From Lacihabitans soyangensis (GTDB lineage: Bacteria > Bacteroidota > Bacteroidia > Cytophagales > Spirosomataceae): a stretch of 47,714 bases of DNA. The first letter of the stretch is position 1, and each line of letters begins with the position of its first letter. The stretch spans positions 1-47,714 of the forward strand of contig NZ_RJUF01000179.1 of the NCBI RefSeq assembly GCF_024343775.1. The letters are read 5' to 3'. A model generated the notes under the pieces. That model worked only from the letters and a program-made list of their open reading frames with translations. It did no database searches and was not told the origin of the DNA. This document shows positions 27,310 to 35,431 of the stretch, in pieces. Both the position numbers and the translations under genes were made by a program.

Positions 27310-28968
27310 ATGAAATCATCAAGACGTAATTTTATCCAATCGCTCGGTATGGTAGGAGCTGGAATCGGAATTTCCACCGAGACCTTTGGCCATACCTCCA
27401 AAGTTTCGGCTGCTTCAAAACCCAACGGAGACGACCAACAACTGTTTGTTGGTGACAATATTGCCATAGCCAATACAGAGCATGGTAAAGTACGTGGCTT
27501 TATTCTTAGAGGCATTATTACATACTTGGGTGTACCATATGGAGCGGACACTTCGGGTAAAAACCGTTTTATGCCACCACAAAAACCAGCTCCTTGGGCA
27601 GATATTCGACCAACACTTTGGTGGGGGAATTCTGCTCCACAGATTATGGAGAAACGCTACGCCAATACTTATGCCTCATTTGTAGATCATTGGAATTACG
27701 ACGATGTTTCTGAGGATTGTTTAAAAATCAATGTTTGGACGCCAGCAATTGATACCCAAAAACGTCCAGTTTTAGTATGGCTTCACGGCGGCGGTTTTGT
27801 CAACGGAAACGCTATTGAGCAAGACGGCTATCATGGCGAAAATATTTCTCGACTCGGAAATATCGTTTATTGCTCACTAAATCACAGATTGGGGGCATTG
27901 GGTTATAGCCATTTGAAAGCCGCAGGAGGGCATCCGGCATCAGGGAATGTTGGAAATTTGGATATGGTTTTGGCACTAGAATGGGTAAAAAACAATATCG
28001 CAAATTTCGGTGGCGACCCCAACAATGTCACCATTATGGGTCAGTCGGGAGGTGGTTCGAAAGTGACTACTTTGATGAACATGCCGGCAGCAAAAGGGCT
28101 TTTTCACAAAGCAGTGGTATTGAGTGGAGGTTCTTTGGCTGGAGTTAATAAGGAATATGCAGAGAAATTGGGACAGAAAGTAATGGAAGAAGCTGGTCTT
28201 AAAAATGGTGAAGTAGAGAAACTACAGCAGATTCCGTGGAGAGAATACATTGATATAGCTGATAGAGCTGTAGTAAAAATGGCTGATGAAGCCAAAAGGT
28301 TAAATCTTATGCGAGGTGGTTTTTCGCCTGTGGCTGATGGCGAATATCTAAATGGAGGTACGTTTTTTGCCGATTCCAATCATTTTTCAGCAGATATCCC
28401 TGTAATTATTTGTTCTACATTCAATGAACAAAGCCCGAGCCGGACGGATGCTAGGTTAGAGGGAATTACGCTGGCTGAAGTTGAAGAGAAAATAAAACCA
28501 AGATTTGGTAATAAATCATCAGAAATAGTGGAAGCCTACGCAAAGAACTTCCCGAAAGCCAAGCCTATTGAGCTTTGGTCGATGATAATTTCGAACAGAA
28601 AAAATGCCGTGGCCATTGCCGATGCCAAGTTTTCGCAAAAGAAGTCTCCTGTTTATTTGGCATGGTTTGGCTGGCAGCCACCGCTTTTTGATGGACGTAT
28701 GAGAGCCTTCCATTGTGACGACATTTGTTTTTGGTTTTACAATACCGATCTCATGCTTACGCATACAGGTGGAGGCAAGCGACCAAGAGCATTGTCGGAA
28801 AAAATGTCGAAATCACTTTTAAGTTTTATAAAAACGTCAAATCCAAATGGTGGCGGTTTGCCAAATTGGAAACCATATACTACCCAAAATGGTGAAACGA
28901 TGATATTGGACGATACTTCTGTTTTAGCCAATAATCCCGATGGTGAAGCCAGGAAATCTTTGGCTTAA
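27310..28968 (+). CDS. TAT-exported type-B carboxylesterase/lipase
   Basis: This 552-residue alpha/beta hydrolase starts with a twin-arginine signal (S-S-R-R-N-F-I-Q-S-L-G). Family motifs are S-E-D-C-L-K-I-N-V-W, the oxyanion loop W-L-H-G-G-G-F (around residues 157-163), the nucleophile elbow G-Q-S-G-G-G with Ser246, and the His motif R-A-F-H-C-D-D-I. It belongs to the carboxylesterase type B (para-nitrobenzyl esterase-like) family, which cleaves ester bonds of varied substrates; the natural substrate is unknown. The length is normal for the family. It is separated from the DUF1080 gene by about 210 bp of AT-rich DNA. Confidence 0.9.
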   Translation: MKSSRRNFIQSLGMVGAGIGISTETFGHTSKVSAASKPNGDDQQLFVGDNIAIANTEHGKVRGFILRGIITYLGVPYGADTSGKNRFMPPQKPAPWADIRPTLWWGNSAPQIMEKRYANTYASFVDHWNYDDVSEDCLKINVWTPAIDTQKRPVLVWLHGGGFVNGNAIEQDGYHGENISRLGNIVYCSLNHRLGALGYSHLKAAGGHPASGNVGNLDMVLALEWVKNNIANFGGDPNNVTIMGQSGGGSKVTTLMNMPAAKGLFHKAVVLSGGSLAGVNKEYAEKLGQKVMEEAGLKNGEVEKLQQIPWREYIDIADRAVVKMADEAKRLNLMRGGFSPVADGEYLNGGTFFADSNHFSADIPVIICSTFNEQSPSRTDARLEGITLAEVEEKIKPRFGNKSSEIVEAYAKNFPKAKPIELWSMIISNRKNAVAIADAKFSQKKSPVYLAWFGWQPPLFDGRMRAFHCDDICFWFYNTDLMLTHTGGGKRPRALSEKMSKSLLSFIKTSNPNGGGLPNWKPYTTQNGETMILDDTSVLANNPDGEARKSLA

Positions 28969-28980
28969 AAGGTTTAAAAT

Positions 28981-29018
28981 CACCACGAATTAATGAAGTT
29001 TTTTGTGAGTTCGTGGTG
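28981..29018 (+). terminator. Stem-loop after the esterase gene
   Basis: CACCACGAA (28981-28989) pairs perfectly with TTCGTGGTG (29010-29018) over a 20-nt loop, followed by a weak T-rich tail. It lies between convergent genes and is probably a terminator. Confidence 0.5.
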
Positions 29019-29066
29019 TTTATCTATTTATGAAACCTTAACACGAATGTCAAGTTTTTAGATATT

Positions 29067-30353
29067 TTAGACAGTAATTGCTACAGCATATAGTGGAATA
29101 TTAGTAAGCCAATCTTCTTTTCTAAACTTACTCATTGAAGTTCTAATGGCATTTGGATTTTCAAATTTTTCCACAAACACCTTTAGGCTTTTGGCTTTGA
29201 GGTTTTCTTCGGCTTTTACTTCTAAAGGTATAACTTGATTTTCTTTTTGGAACACAAAGTCTATTTCGGCGTTTCCCAAAGGTGCTGACCAATAATAAAG
29301 CTTAATTTTCGGGAACAATTGTTGACAAACAAATTGCTCAGTCAGTGCTCCCTTAAACTCGGTTAGGATAGTATTTTTCTCCAATAGAATTTGCTTGTCA
29401 AGTCCTCCCATGGCATTCAAAAGCCCTATGTCTAAGAAGTAAAGTTTAAAATTATCAATTTCAGCATAAGCGTTTAGTGGTAATTCTGGCTTGCTGAGGT
29501 TGTGTACTTTAAGAATAAGGCCAGCATCTACTAGCCAAGCGATTGCCAATTCAAATTCTTTTGCTCTACCGCCTTTTTTTATTTGACCATAAATGAATTT
29601 TTTGTTTTCTTTCGAAAGCTGGCTAATAATTGAATTCCAAACCAATTTGATTTTGGGTACGATTTCATTCGGTGCATATTTCGCAAAATCATTGGCATAT
29701 CCGACCAAAATTTTGTTCTGAATTTCTCTTACCACTTCTAAGTTTTTATTTTGTTGATAGGCATAAACGGCCTCTGGCATACCGCCAATGTAATAATACA
29801 AACGTAATTGCTCCACAAGTCTATCATGAAAACTATTCAATAAGTCCCAATTGGCATTTTTAATTTCTGTTGCTATGCGTTCTTCATTATTCGATGCCAG
29901 GAACTCTGTAAATGACATAGGATATAAATTCAAGAAATCAACTTTCCCTACTGGAAAAGAATGTTTTTTTTGTATTGAAACGCCCAGTAATGACCCAGCG
30001 GCCACAATATAGTATTCAGGAGCGTTTTCGCAGAAATATTTGAGTGCGGTTAATCCTTTTTCGGCTTCTTGGATTTCGTCAAAAATTAATAGCGTATTGC
30101 CTGGATCAATTTGTTGATTAGTTTCAATTTCGATAGCAGCTATGATTCTTTGAATACTGTAATCTGGCAAGAATAAATCTTTCAGTCTTGTGCTGCTTTC
30201 AAAGTTTAAATACACGTATTTTTCGAAGTTGTGTTCTCCAAAATTCTTCATCAACCAAGTCTTTCCTACCTGCCTTGCACCTTGAATTATTAATGGTTTT
30301 CTTGCCGGAGAATTTTTCCATTCAATGAGCTTTTGACTTAGATCTCTTTTCAT
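29067..30353 (-). CDS. AAA-type ATPase with DUF4143 domain
   Basis: The 428-residue protein belongs to the common prokaryotic family with an N-terminal AAA_14-type ATPase and a C-terminal DUF4143. Walker A is G-A-R-Q-V-G-K-T (25-32), and Walker B is L-L-I-F-D-E-I-Q. A sensor-like V-A-A-G-S-L-L-G follows. The C-terminal part shows L-D-I-G-L-L-N, L-T-E-Q-F-V and A-E-I-D-F-V-F with E-V-K-A, a PD-(D/E)xK-nuclease-like pattern. The biological role is unknown. Three regularly spaced palindromic sites and a separate dyad lie immediately upstream, so it may be tightly or self-regulated. No partner gene is apparent; it converges on the esterase. Confidence 0.85.
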   Translation of the reverse strand: MKRDLSQKLIEWKNSPARKPLIIQGARQVGKTWLMKNFGEHNFEKYVYLNFESSTRLKDLFLPDYSIQRIIAAIEIETNQQIDPGNTLLIFDEIQEAEKGLTALKYFCENAPEYYIVAAGSLLGVSIQKKHSFPVGKVDFLNLYPMSFTEFLASNNEERIATEIKNANWDLLNSFHDRLVEQLRLYYYIGGMPEAVYAYQQNKNLEVVREIQNKILVGYANDFAKYAPNEIVPKIKLVWNSIISQLSKENKKFIYGQIKKGGRAKEFELAIAWLVDAGLILKVHNLSKPELPLNAYAEIDNFKLYFLDIGLLNAMGGLDKQILLEKNTILTEFKGALTEQFVCQQLFPKIKLYYWSAPLGNAEIDFVFQKENQVIPLEVKAEENLKAKSLKVFVEKFENPNAIRTSMSKFRKEDWLTNIPLYAVAITV

Positions 30354-30360
30354 GCTGATT

Positions 30361-30380
30361 TACAGTATTTTAATGCTGTA
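30361..30380 (-). promoter_or_regulatory. Imperfect dyad beside the DUF4143 ATPase start
   Basis: TACAGTATT and AATGCTGTA (30361-30380) form a 9-bp inverted repeat with one mismatch and a 2-nt centre, 7 bp upstream of the start codon on the minus strand. It could be an operator or a 5'-leader hairpin. Confidence 0.4.
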
Positions 30381-30405
30381 AAATTAGAAATTATTTTCAA
30401 TAAAT

Positions 30406-30493
30406 ACACTTTTTCGAACGAAAAAGTGTCGTATATTACATTTATTCGTACGATAAAGTGTTACAGATTACATTTATTCGTACGAAAAAGTGT
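30406..30493. repeat. Three 24-bp palindromic sites at exact 32-bp spacing
   Basis: Sites are at 30406-30429, 30438-30461 and 30470-30493. Each has 11-bp arms around a 2-bp centre. Site 1 is perfect (ACACTTTTTCG / CGAAAAAGTGT); sites 2 and 3 start ACATTTATTCG, have centre TA, and end CGATAAAGTGT or CGAAAAAGTGT. The 8-bp spacers differ, and the 32-bp period (about three helical turns) puts the sites on one DNA face. They lie 52-140 bp upstream of the DUF4143 ATPase start, in the gap to yigZ. Confidence 0.9.
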
Positions 30494-30537
30494 GAATTAA
30501 TTTAGGAGCATGAAGGTTTTTAACGAAAATTTTAGAG

Positions 30538-31137
30538 CTAAAGCACCTCTATCTCCAAACTCCAATATTCTTTGAGTTCTTCTCTGATTTTGTCGATATA
30601 AGAATTTCTGACATCTAGAATTATTCCACAACGATTGTCGTAGGTTTGTTCTTTTACCGTAAGTTCAAGTTTTCTCACCATTTGCATGACGGCATTGGTT
30701 TGGTCAAAATCATAGCTGATTTTCACTAAGCTATTGATGGTTTTGGTTTCTATTTCTGCTATCGAAAGAGCCTCTTTGGTAGCTTCTTTATAGGCATTTA
30801 TCAAGCCAGGTACGCCCAAAAGTGTTCCGCCAAAATACCGAATGACGATCACTAAAGTATCTGTTAGTTCGAATGAAGTGATGGTGTTCAAAATCGGTTT
30901 TCCGGCCGATCCCGAAGGCTCTCCATCGTCGTTGGCTCGGAAATTGGTCTCGTCTATGCCAAGTTTGTAGGCATAGCAGGCATGTCGGGCTTTAGGATGT
31001 TCAGCTTTAACGGTTTCTAAATAAAATCGAACGTCTTCCTCACTTTGAATTGGAAAGGCATAAGCAAAAAACTTACTTCCTTTGTCTTTAAAAAGGCCTT
31101 CTGAATTAGATTTTAGGGTTTTGAATTCGTCTATCAT
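30538..31137 (-). CDS. yigZ: YigZ/IMPACT family protein
   Basis: The protein has about 199 residues with the UPF0029/IMPACT N-terminal domain: K-G-S-K-F-F-A-Y, H-A-C-Y-A-Y, then the signature N-D-D-G-E-P-S-G-S-A-G-K-P-I-L and V-I-R-Y-F-G-G. A C-terminal DUF1949-like segment follows (D-F-D-Q-T-N). In eukaryotes IMPACT regulates GCN2; the bacterial role is uncertain, with ribosome or translation links proposed. ATG 31137 is taken rather than a GTG two codons earlier. It is 20 bp downstream of the amidohydrolase gene on the same strand, probably co-transcribed. Confidence 0.9.
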   Translation of the reverse strand: MIDEFKTLKSNSEGLFKDKGSKFFAYAFPIQSEEDVRFYLETVKAEHPKARHACYAYKLGIDETNFRANDDGEPSGSAGKPILNTITSFELTDTLVIVIRYFGGTLLGVPGLINAYKEATKEALSIAEIETKTINSLVKISYDFDQTNAVMQMVRKLELTVKEQTYDNRCGIILDVRNSYIDKIREELKEYWSLEIEVL

Positions 31138-31157
31138 CAGCACAAATTTAGGATAAA

Positions 31158-32594
31158 TTATTCCCTGCTTTTATCCAATTCTGTTTTCTTTTTGGCGGCT
31201 TGATTGAGCATTTCATTAAGTGCATTTTTATCGAAATATTGTCCTTTCGTAAAAACTCCAAAGGTTTTGTTGACCGCATTGATGTCATTCAAGGGGTTTT
31301 CGTCTAAAATCACTAAATCTGCTACTTTTCCAATGTCTATGCTTCCAGATTTTTCAAATTTGCCCATAAACTTTGCCCCGTTCATAGTGGCTGATTGTAG
31401 AATTTCCAAAGGCCTCATACCACTTTTTTGGAACAAGTCTAATTCTTCTAGCAAACTAGCAGCAGGATATACAAAGGTATTCAATGCCGCACAATCGCTA
31501 CCAGCTATTATCAACATGCCAGACTTTTGTACATAAGGCAATTGCTTCGCAATCAATTGATAACGTTCTTTTCGTTGTTGCTTTTGTTCTGCTGTTTCGT
31601 TTGCCATACGGTCTATTCGCCATTGATAGTTAGACATGAATCGCTTAGTTAGATATTTCTGGAAATCATCATTTTTATGATTGTTTTCGTCTAGATAAGC
31701 CAACTGTTTGCCACCAATCAATGTAGGGCAAACGGCCACGTTTTTCTTTGCCAATTCTGCATAGGCTCGGGTTGCTTTTTCTTGGTTAAATTTAATCAGA
31801 AAGTCTTTTTCAGCTTGGGCTTTTGTTAGGGTTCCTTTCAGGATACTTGTTTTCGCGGTAATTTCATCATTTCCAAGCCTTAATAAATAGCTGGCATGTT
31901 CAATGGCAGAAAAACCTTCGTTAGCCAAGTCATTTATAGTAAGGTCGTAAGGTACATGTCCCGTTACCAAATAGCCTCGTTTTTTGGCCTCAATTACACT
32001 TTTAAGGAACAGGTCACCTTTCAACGTATTCTCTGTAATTTTTACAAAATCTACTTTAAGGCTGTCTAAATAATCCAGCATTTGGGTTAATTGTGCTTCA
32101 TTTTCTATCTCCAAATCGCCTTTCCAAATAGAGTTCAAACCTTCTAGTTTTCGGCCTGCGGTATAAATGGTTGGACCAAGAAGTTTATCATCGTTTATTT
32201 CATCTCGCCATTTTAAAACCTGAAGACCCAAGTCGCTCGCGGCATCTCTCACAGTCGTGATGCCATGGGCTATAAAAACTGGAAATAGTGCTTTGTTGTC
32301 TTCCACCAAGTCTTGCCCTTCGATATGTATGTGCATATCCCAAAGGCCGGGAATCACAAATTTGCCTTTGGCATCTATTTTTTCTGAGGCCAGTTTTTTA
32401 TATTTTTTGAAAGTGTCAATTCCTTTAATTGTTTGATTTTCAATCAATATGGCTTTGTTGTGTTTGATTGCTCCAGTCTTTACATCTATCACATTGGCAT
32501 TGTAAATCAGGATATTCTTACTTTGAGAATTGGCATCCTGAAGCACAAAGAAGGAAACAAGGGTAAAGAGAAACTTGAGTTTTTTTAAAGACAT
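31158..32594 (-). CDS. Exported amidohydrolase (imidazolonepropionase/prolidase-like)
   Basis: The 478-residue protein has a signal peptide ending around D-A-N-S-Q-S. The amidohydrolase metal motif H-I-H is at 88-90 (W-D-M-H-I-H). Later ligands are probable in V-K-I-T (Lys), G-H-V-P-Y-D (His), I-E-H-A-S-Y (His) and A-G-S-D-C-A-A-L (Asp). It belongs to the imidazolonepropionase-like group of secreted amidohydrolases, whose members cleave dipeptides, lactams or related amides; the substrate is unknown. It is divergent from the deformylase-like gene with only 48 bp between the starts, so the two promoters overlap or lie close together. Confidence 0.88.
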   Translation of the reverse strand: MSLKKLKFLFTLVSFFVLQDANSQSKNILIYNANVIDVKTGAIKHNKAILIENQTIKGIDTFKKYKKLASEKIDAKGKFVIPGLWDMHIHIEGQDLVEDNKALFPVFIAHGITTVRDAASDLGLQVLKWRDEINDDKLLGPTIYTAGRKLEGLNSIWKGDLEIENEAQLTQMLDYLDSLKVDFVKITENTLKGDLFLKSVIEAKKRGYLVTGHVPYDLTINDLANEGFSAIEHASYLLRLGNDEITAKTSILKGTLTKAQAEKDFLIKFNQEKATRAYAELAKKNVAVCPTLIGGKQLAYLDENNHKNDDFQKYLTKRFMSNYQWRIDRMANETAEQKQQRKERYQLIAKQLPYVQKSGMLIIAGSDCAALNTFVYPAASLLEELDLFQKSGMRPLEILQSATMNGAKFMGKFEKSGSIDIGKVADLVILDENPLNDINAVNKTFGVFTKGQYFDKNALNEMLNQAAKKKTELDKSRE

Positions 32595-32642
32595 TTTGCC
32601 ACTAATTTATAGATTGCGAAAGTTTAAAGTTAGAAATAAAAT

Positions 32643-33128
32643 ATGAAAACTGTCAACGATTTGTTGGTTTTAGGAAATCCGCTACTTTACGAGATTTCTG
32701 AGGAAGTAGAACCGCATGAATTACCTTTGGTAAATGAGTGGGTGCGAGATTTACACGATGTGATGGAGGATATTAGAGCTAAGTATAATTTTGGCAGGGC
32801 AATCGCAGCACCACAGCTGGGTATAATGAAACGTTTGATTTATATGAACATTGATAAACCAATGGTTTTCATTAATCCAAAAATTACCAATAAGAGCCCG
32901 GAAATGTTTGAAGTTTGGGATGATTGTATGTGTTTTCCCAATCTTTTTGTGAAGGTTTTAAGGCACAAATCCATTGAGATTGAGTATTTAGATGAAAACT
33001 GGGAAAAGCAAACCGCTCTATTCGAAAATGACCTTTCTGAACTTTTTCAACATGAATTCGACCATTTGAAAGGTATACTCTGCACGATGCGGGCCATTGA
33101 TAATAAGTCTTTTCGGTGGAGGATTTAG
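32643..33128 (+). CDS. Divergent peptide deformylase-like protein
   Basis: Peptide deformylase removes the formyl group from nascent proteins. In this 161-residue protein the metal site H-E-F-D-H (137-141) is intact, motif 1 is A-I-A-A-P-Q-L-G with Gln58, and the Cys ligand sits at Cys95. However, the usual E-G-C-L-S motif reads D-D-C-M-C-F-P-N, with Gly replaced by Asp and Leu-Ser by Met-Cys. It is therefore a variant, perhaps an accessory deformylase or one with another substrate; the housekeeping def is presumably elsewhere. It is followed 35 bp later by a DUF1569 gene. Confidence 0.83.
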   Translation: MKTVNDLLVLGNPLLYEISEEVEPHELPLVNEWVRDLHDVMEDIRAKYNFGRAIAAPQLGIMKRLIYMNIDKPMVFINPKITNKSPEMFEVWDDCMCFPNLFVKVLRHKSIEIEYLDENWEKQTALFENDLSELFQHEFDHLKGILCTMRAIDNKSFRWRI

Positions 33129-33163
33129 TGATTTTTCTTAACTTTATAAAAAAATAAACTCCA

Positions 33164-33619
33164 ATGCTCAAAAACATCTTCGACAAAACTGCTACTGACG
33201 AATTATTTGCACGAATAGACAAGCTTACACCCTCTACCCAACCACTATGGGGCAAAATGTCAGTAGACAAGATGCTGGCCCACTGCAATGTTTCTTACGA
33301 AATGGCCTTCGAAAACATTCATCCAAAACCGAATGCATTTATGCGTTTTATCATGAAATTGATAATCAAAAATGCTGTGGTGAATGAAACCCCCTTTAGG
33401 AAAAACTCTTCAACGGCCCCAGCTTTTTTGATAAAAGACGAGAAAAATTTTGAAGCTGAAAAAGCTAGATTAAAAGCCTATATCACTAAAACCCAAGAAC
33501 TGGGTGCTGAACATTTTGAAGGAAAAGAATCACATTCTTTTGGGCCACTTACCAGTACAGAATGGAACAATATGTTTTATAAACACTTAGATCACCATTT
33601 GAGGCAGTTTGGGGTGTAG
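33164..33619 (+). CDS. DUF1569 (DinB-like) protein
   Basis: This 151-residue soluble protein resembles DUF1569, a DinB/YfiT-like four-helix-bundle family. Characteristic parts are W-G-K-M-S-V-D-K-M-L-A-H-C near residue 30-42 and the C-terminal H-L-D-H-H-L-R-Q-F-G, which supply His ligands for a divalent metal in DinB-like proteins. The reaction is unknown; relatives include thiol- and bacillithiol-dependent transferases. It is likely in one transcript with the deformylase-like gene. A cluster of palindromic repeats follows directly. Confidence 0.8.
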   Translation: MLKNIFDKTATDELFARIDKLTPSTQPLWGKMSVDKMLAHCNVSYEMAFENIHPKPNAFMRFIMKLIIKNAVVNETPFRKNSSTAPAFLIKDEKNFEAEKARLKAYITKTQELGAEHFEGKESHSFGPLTSTEWNNMFYKHLDHHLRQFGV

Positions 33620-33641
33620 GATATATTTTAAAATGGAATTT

Positions 33642-33787
33642 TGGCTAAAGCCAGTCATTTGAAAAATCATTTCTGCCATCGGGCTAAAGCCCGATGCAAT
33701 TCCTAGCCATTCATCTGGGGAATTTCAATTGGAATGGGCTTTAGCCCATTCTCATTTTTGGAATTAGCATATTTGGCTTTAGCCAAA
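33642..33787. repeat. Cluster of four GGCT-AA/TT-AGCC palindromes
   Basis: Palindromes are TGGCT-AA-AGCCA (33642-33653), ATCGGGCT-AA-AGCCCGAT (33678-33695), AATGGGCT-TT-AGCCCATT (33733-33750) and TTTGGCT-TT-AGCCAAA (33772-33787). The first two have centre AA and the last two centre TT, so the pairs are inverted. Centre-to-centre distances of 39, 55 and 38 bp are mirror-symmetric: two doublets facing each other. They fill the gap between the convergent DUF1569 and ferredoxin genes, and resemble REP-type elements. Confidence 0.88.
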
Positions 33788-33834
33788 ATATCTTCACCAC
33801 CGATTTTTAAAGAATTGAATAAAAATCAGGCTTC

Positions 33835-34059
33835 TCACTCCAAAACCTGAATAACCTTCACAGGACAAGCCTCAGCAGCCCGCTTATTTTCGTCAACTTC
33901 ATCATAATCAAGCTCCACTTGGTAGATGCCTTTTTTGTCTTTTCCGCCAAGGAGAACTGCTTTTCCGTCTTTTTTAGACATCCGCCAACGGTTGTAGGCT
34001 ATTTCTACGCATGCATTGCAACCTATGCAGCGTTGGCGGTAATGAAACATCTTAGGCAT
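33835..34059 (-). CDS. Single-cluster [4Fe-4S] ferredoxin
   Basis: The protein has 74 residues. Cluster ligands are Cys11, Cys14 and Cys17 (C-I-G-C-N-A-C) with the fourth, Cys65, in E-A-C-P-V. A Lys-rich central segment lies between them. It is a small electron carrier. It overlaps the 3' end of the U32 gene by 8 bp, so it is translated in coupling with it and probably feeds electrons to that protein or shares its pathway. A palindrome cluster lies immediately downstream. Confidence 0.88.
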   Translation of the reverse strand: MPKMFHYRQRCIGCNACVEIAYNRWRMSKKDGKAVLLGGKDKKGIYQVELDYDEVDENKRAAEACPVKVIQVLE

Positions 34060-35311
34060 CGGCAGCTACAATCTTGTACAGTTTGTCTGAAGGGCGTATT
34101 TTCTCGCCTATCGCCAACGAAATGGTATTGCCTTTCATGGCTTTCTCTACGGATTCTCCAGAACCCAACCTGATTTCTTCTACCGTAGTTTCTATCAAGC
34201 CAGTCGTTGGACCTGTTACTATCAATTTATCACCAATATTGATGTCGTGACTTTCCATCAAAAACTCACCTACACCTATTTTTTCAAAGTATTTAACGCC
34301 TTTGCCGATGTAAATTTTCTTTGTGGTGGCCACAGATCCATGTACATTACTCCATTCGCCCATTTTACGGCCTAAATAGTAACCGTCCCAGAATCCACGG
34401 TTATAAACTGAGCTAAGTTTCTCTTTCCAAACTTCTATTTTTTCTTGGGTGTAAGTACCTTCTTCAAAAGCATCTACGGCCTCTCTGTAGCATTGGGTAG
34501 TGGTGTAAACATAGTCAGCAGCACGTCCACGGCCTTCTATTTTCAAAACTCTTACACCGGCTTCAAGTATTTTATCAAGAAAATCTATTGTACAAAGATC
34601 TTTGGCTGACATAATGTACTCATTATCAATTTGTAGCTCTATTCCTTCCTCGTCGGTTACAGTATATTCTCGGCGGCAGTTTTGAATACAAGCACCACGA
34701 TTGGCCGAGGCATTGTGAGAGTGTAAGCTCAAGTAGCACTTACCCGAAACCGCCATACAAAGTGCTCCGTGAGCGAAGATTTCTATTTGTACTAAATTGC
34801 CCGATGGTCCTGTTATTTTATTCCTCTCTATGGCTTTCACCATGTCACCCACCTGCTTGAGCGTAAGCTCACGGGCCATCACGATGACGTCGGCGTAGTC
34901 GGCAAAAAACTCAACTGTTTCGATATTAGTTACGTTGGATTGCGTAGAAATATGCACTTCCATACCTTTTTTGCGGCAATAATTCATCACCGACAGGTCT
35001 GAGGCTATTACGGCTGTTATGCCCGCGTCCTTGGCTTTATCTACAATCCTTCGCATCAAAGAAATGTCATGATCGTAGATGATGGTGTTCATGGTGATGT
35101 AACTCTTTACTCCAGCTTCGCCGCATACTCGAGCCACTTCGGGCAAATCGTCCACCAAAAAATTATTGGTTTGGCGAGCTCGCATATTCAACTGCTCCAC
35201 ACCAAAATATACCGAGTCGGCACCTGCTTTTATAGCGGCCATCATGGCTTCCCACGAACCCGCCGGAGCCATCACCTCAAACTTCGTATTTTTTTGCATT
35301 TCTTTATTCAT
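34052..35311 (-). CDS. Peptidase U32-family protein (TrhP/RlhA/UbiU-like)
   Basis: The 419-residue protein fits the U32 signature exactly: E-I-F-A-H-G-A-L-C-M-A-V-S-G-K-C-Y-L-S at about residues 177-195. Cys185, Cys192, Cys208 and Cys212 are suited to bind an Fe-S cluster, as shown for UbiU/UbiV. Well-studied U32 proteins are not proteases: TrhP hydroxylates tRNA U34, RlhA hydroxylates 23S rRNA, and UbiU/UbiV act in O2-independent quinone hydroxylation, all prephenate-linked or Fe-S dependent. The E-V-M-A-P-A-G-S beginning and overall length fit the tRNA-modifying TrhP group best, but the substrate is inferred. The downstream ferredoxin overlaps it. Confidence 0.87.
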   Translation of the reverse strand: MNKEMQKNTKFEVMAPAGSWEAMMAAIKAGADSVYFGVEQLNMRARQTNNFLVDDLPEVARVCGEAGVKSYITMNTIIYDHDISLMRRIVDKAKDAGITAVIASDLSVMNYCRKKGMEVHISTQSNVTNIETVEFFADYADVIVMARELTLKQVGDMVKAIERNKITGPSGNLVQIEIFAHGALCMAVSGKCYLSLHSHNASANRGACIQNCRREYTVTDEEGIELQIDNEYIMSAKDLCTIDFLDKILEAGVRVLKIEGRGRAADYVYTTTQCYREAVDAFEEGTYTQEKIEVWKEKLSSVYNRGFWDGYYLGRKMGEWSNVHGSVATTKKIYIGKGVKYFEKIGVGEFLMESHDINIGDKLIVTGPTTGLIETTVEEIRLGSGESVEKAMKGNTISLAIGEKIRPSDKLYKIVAADA

Positions 35312-35431
35312 CTGTTTTGAAACAGAATTTCTAAGCGATTAATTTCCAATCTGAACGATAATGCAAAATTAATGAATCATTTTTGTGTTTTATCACTTAT
35401 TTTAAGGTGGGAAGTACACAAAATCATAAAT

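Noticed and set aside
30406-30493. Possible CRISPR array (regular 24-bp repeats)
   Set aside because: Only three units, 8-bp spacers, internal palindromes and no cas gene nearby; this fits operator sites better.
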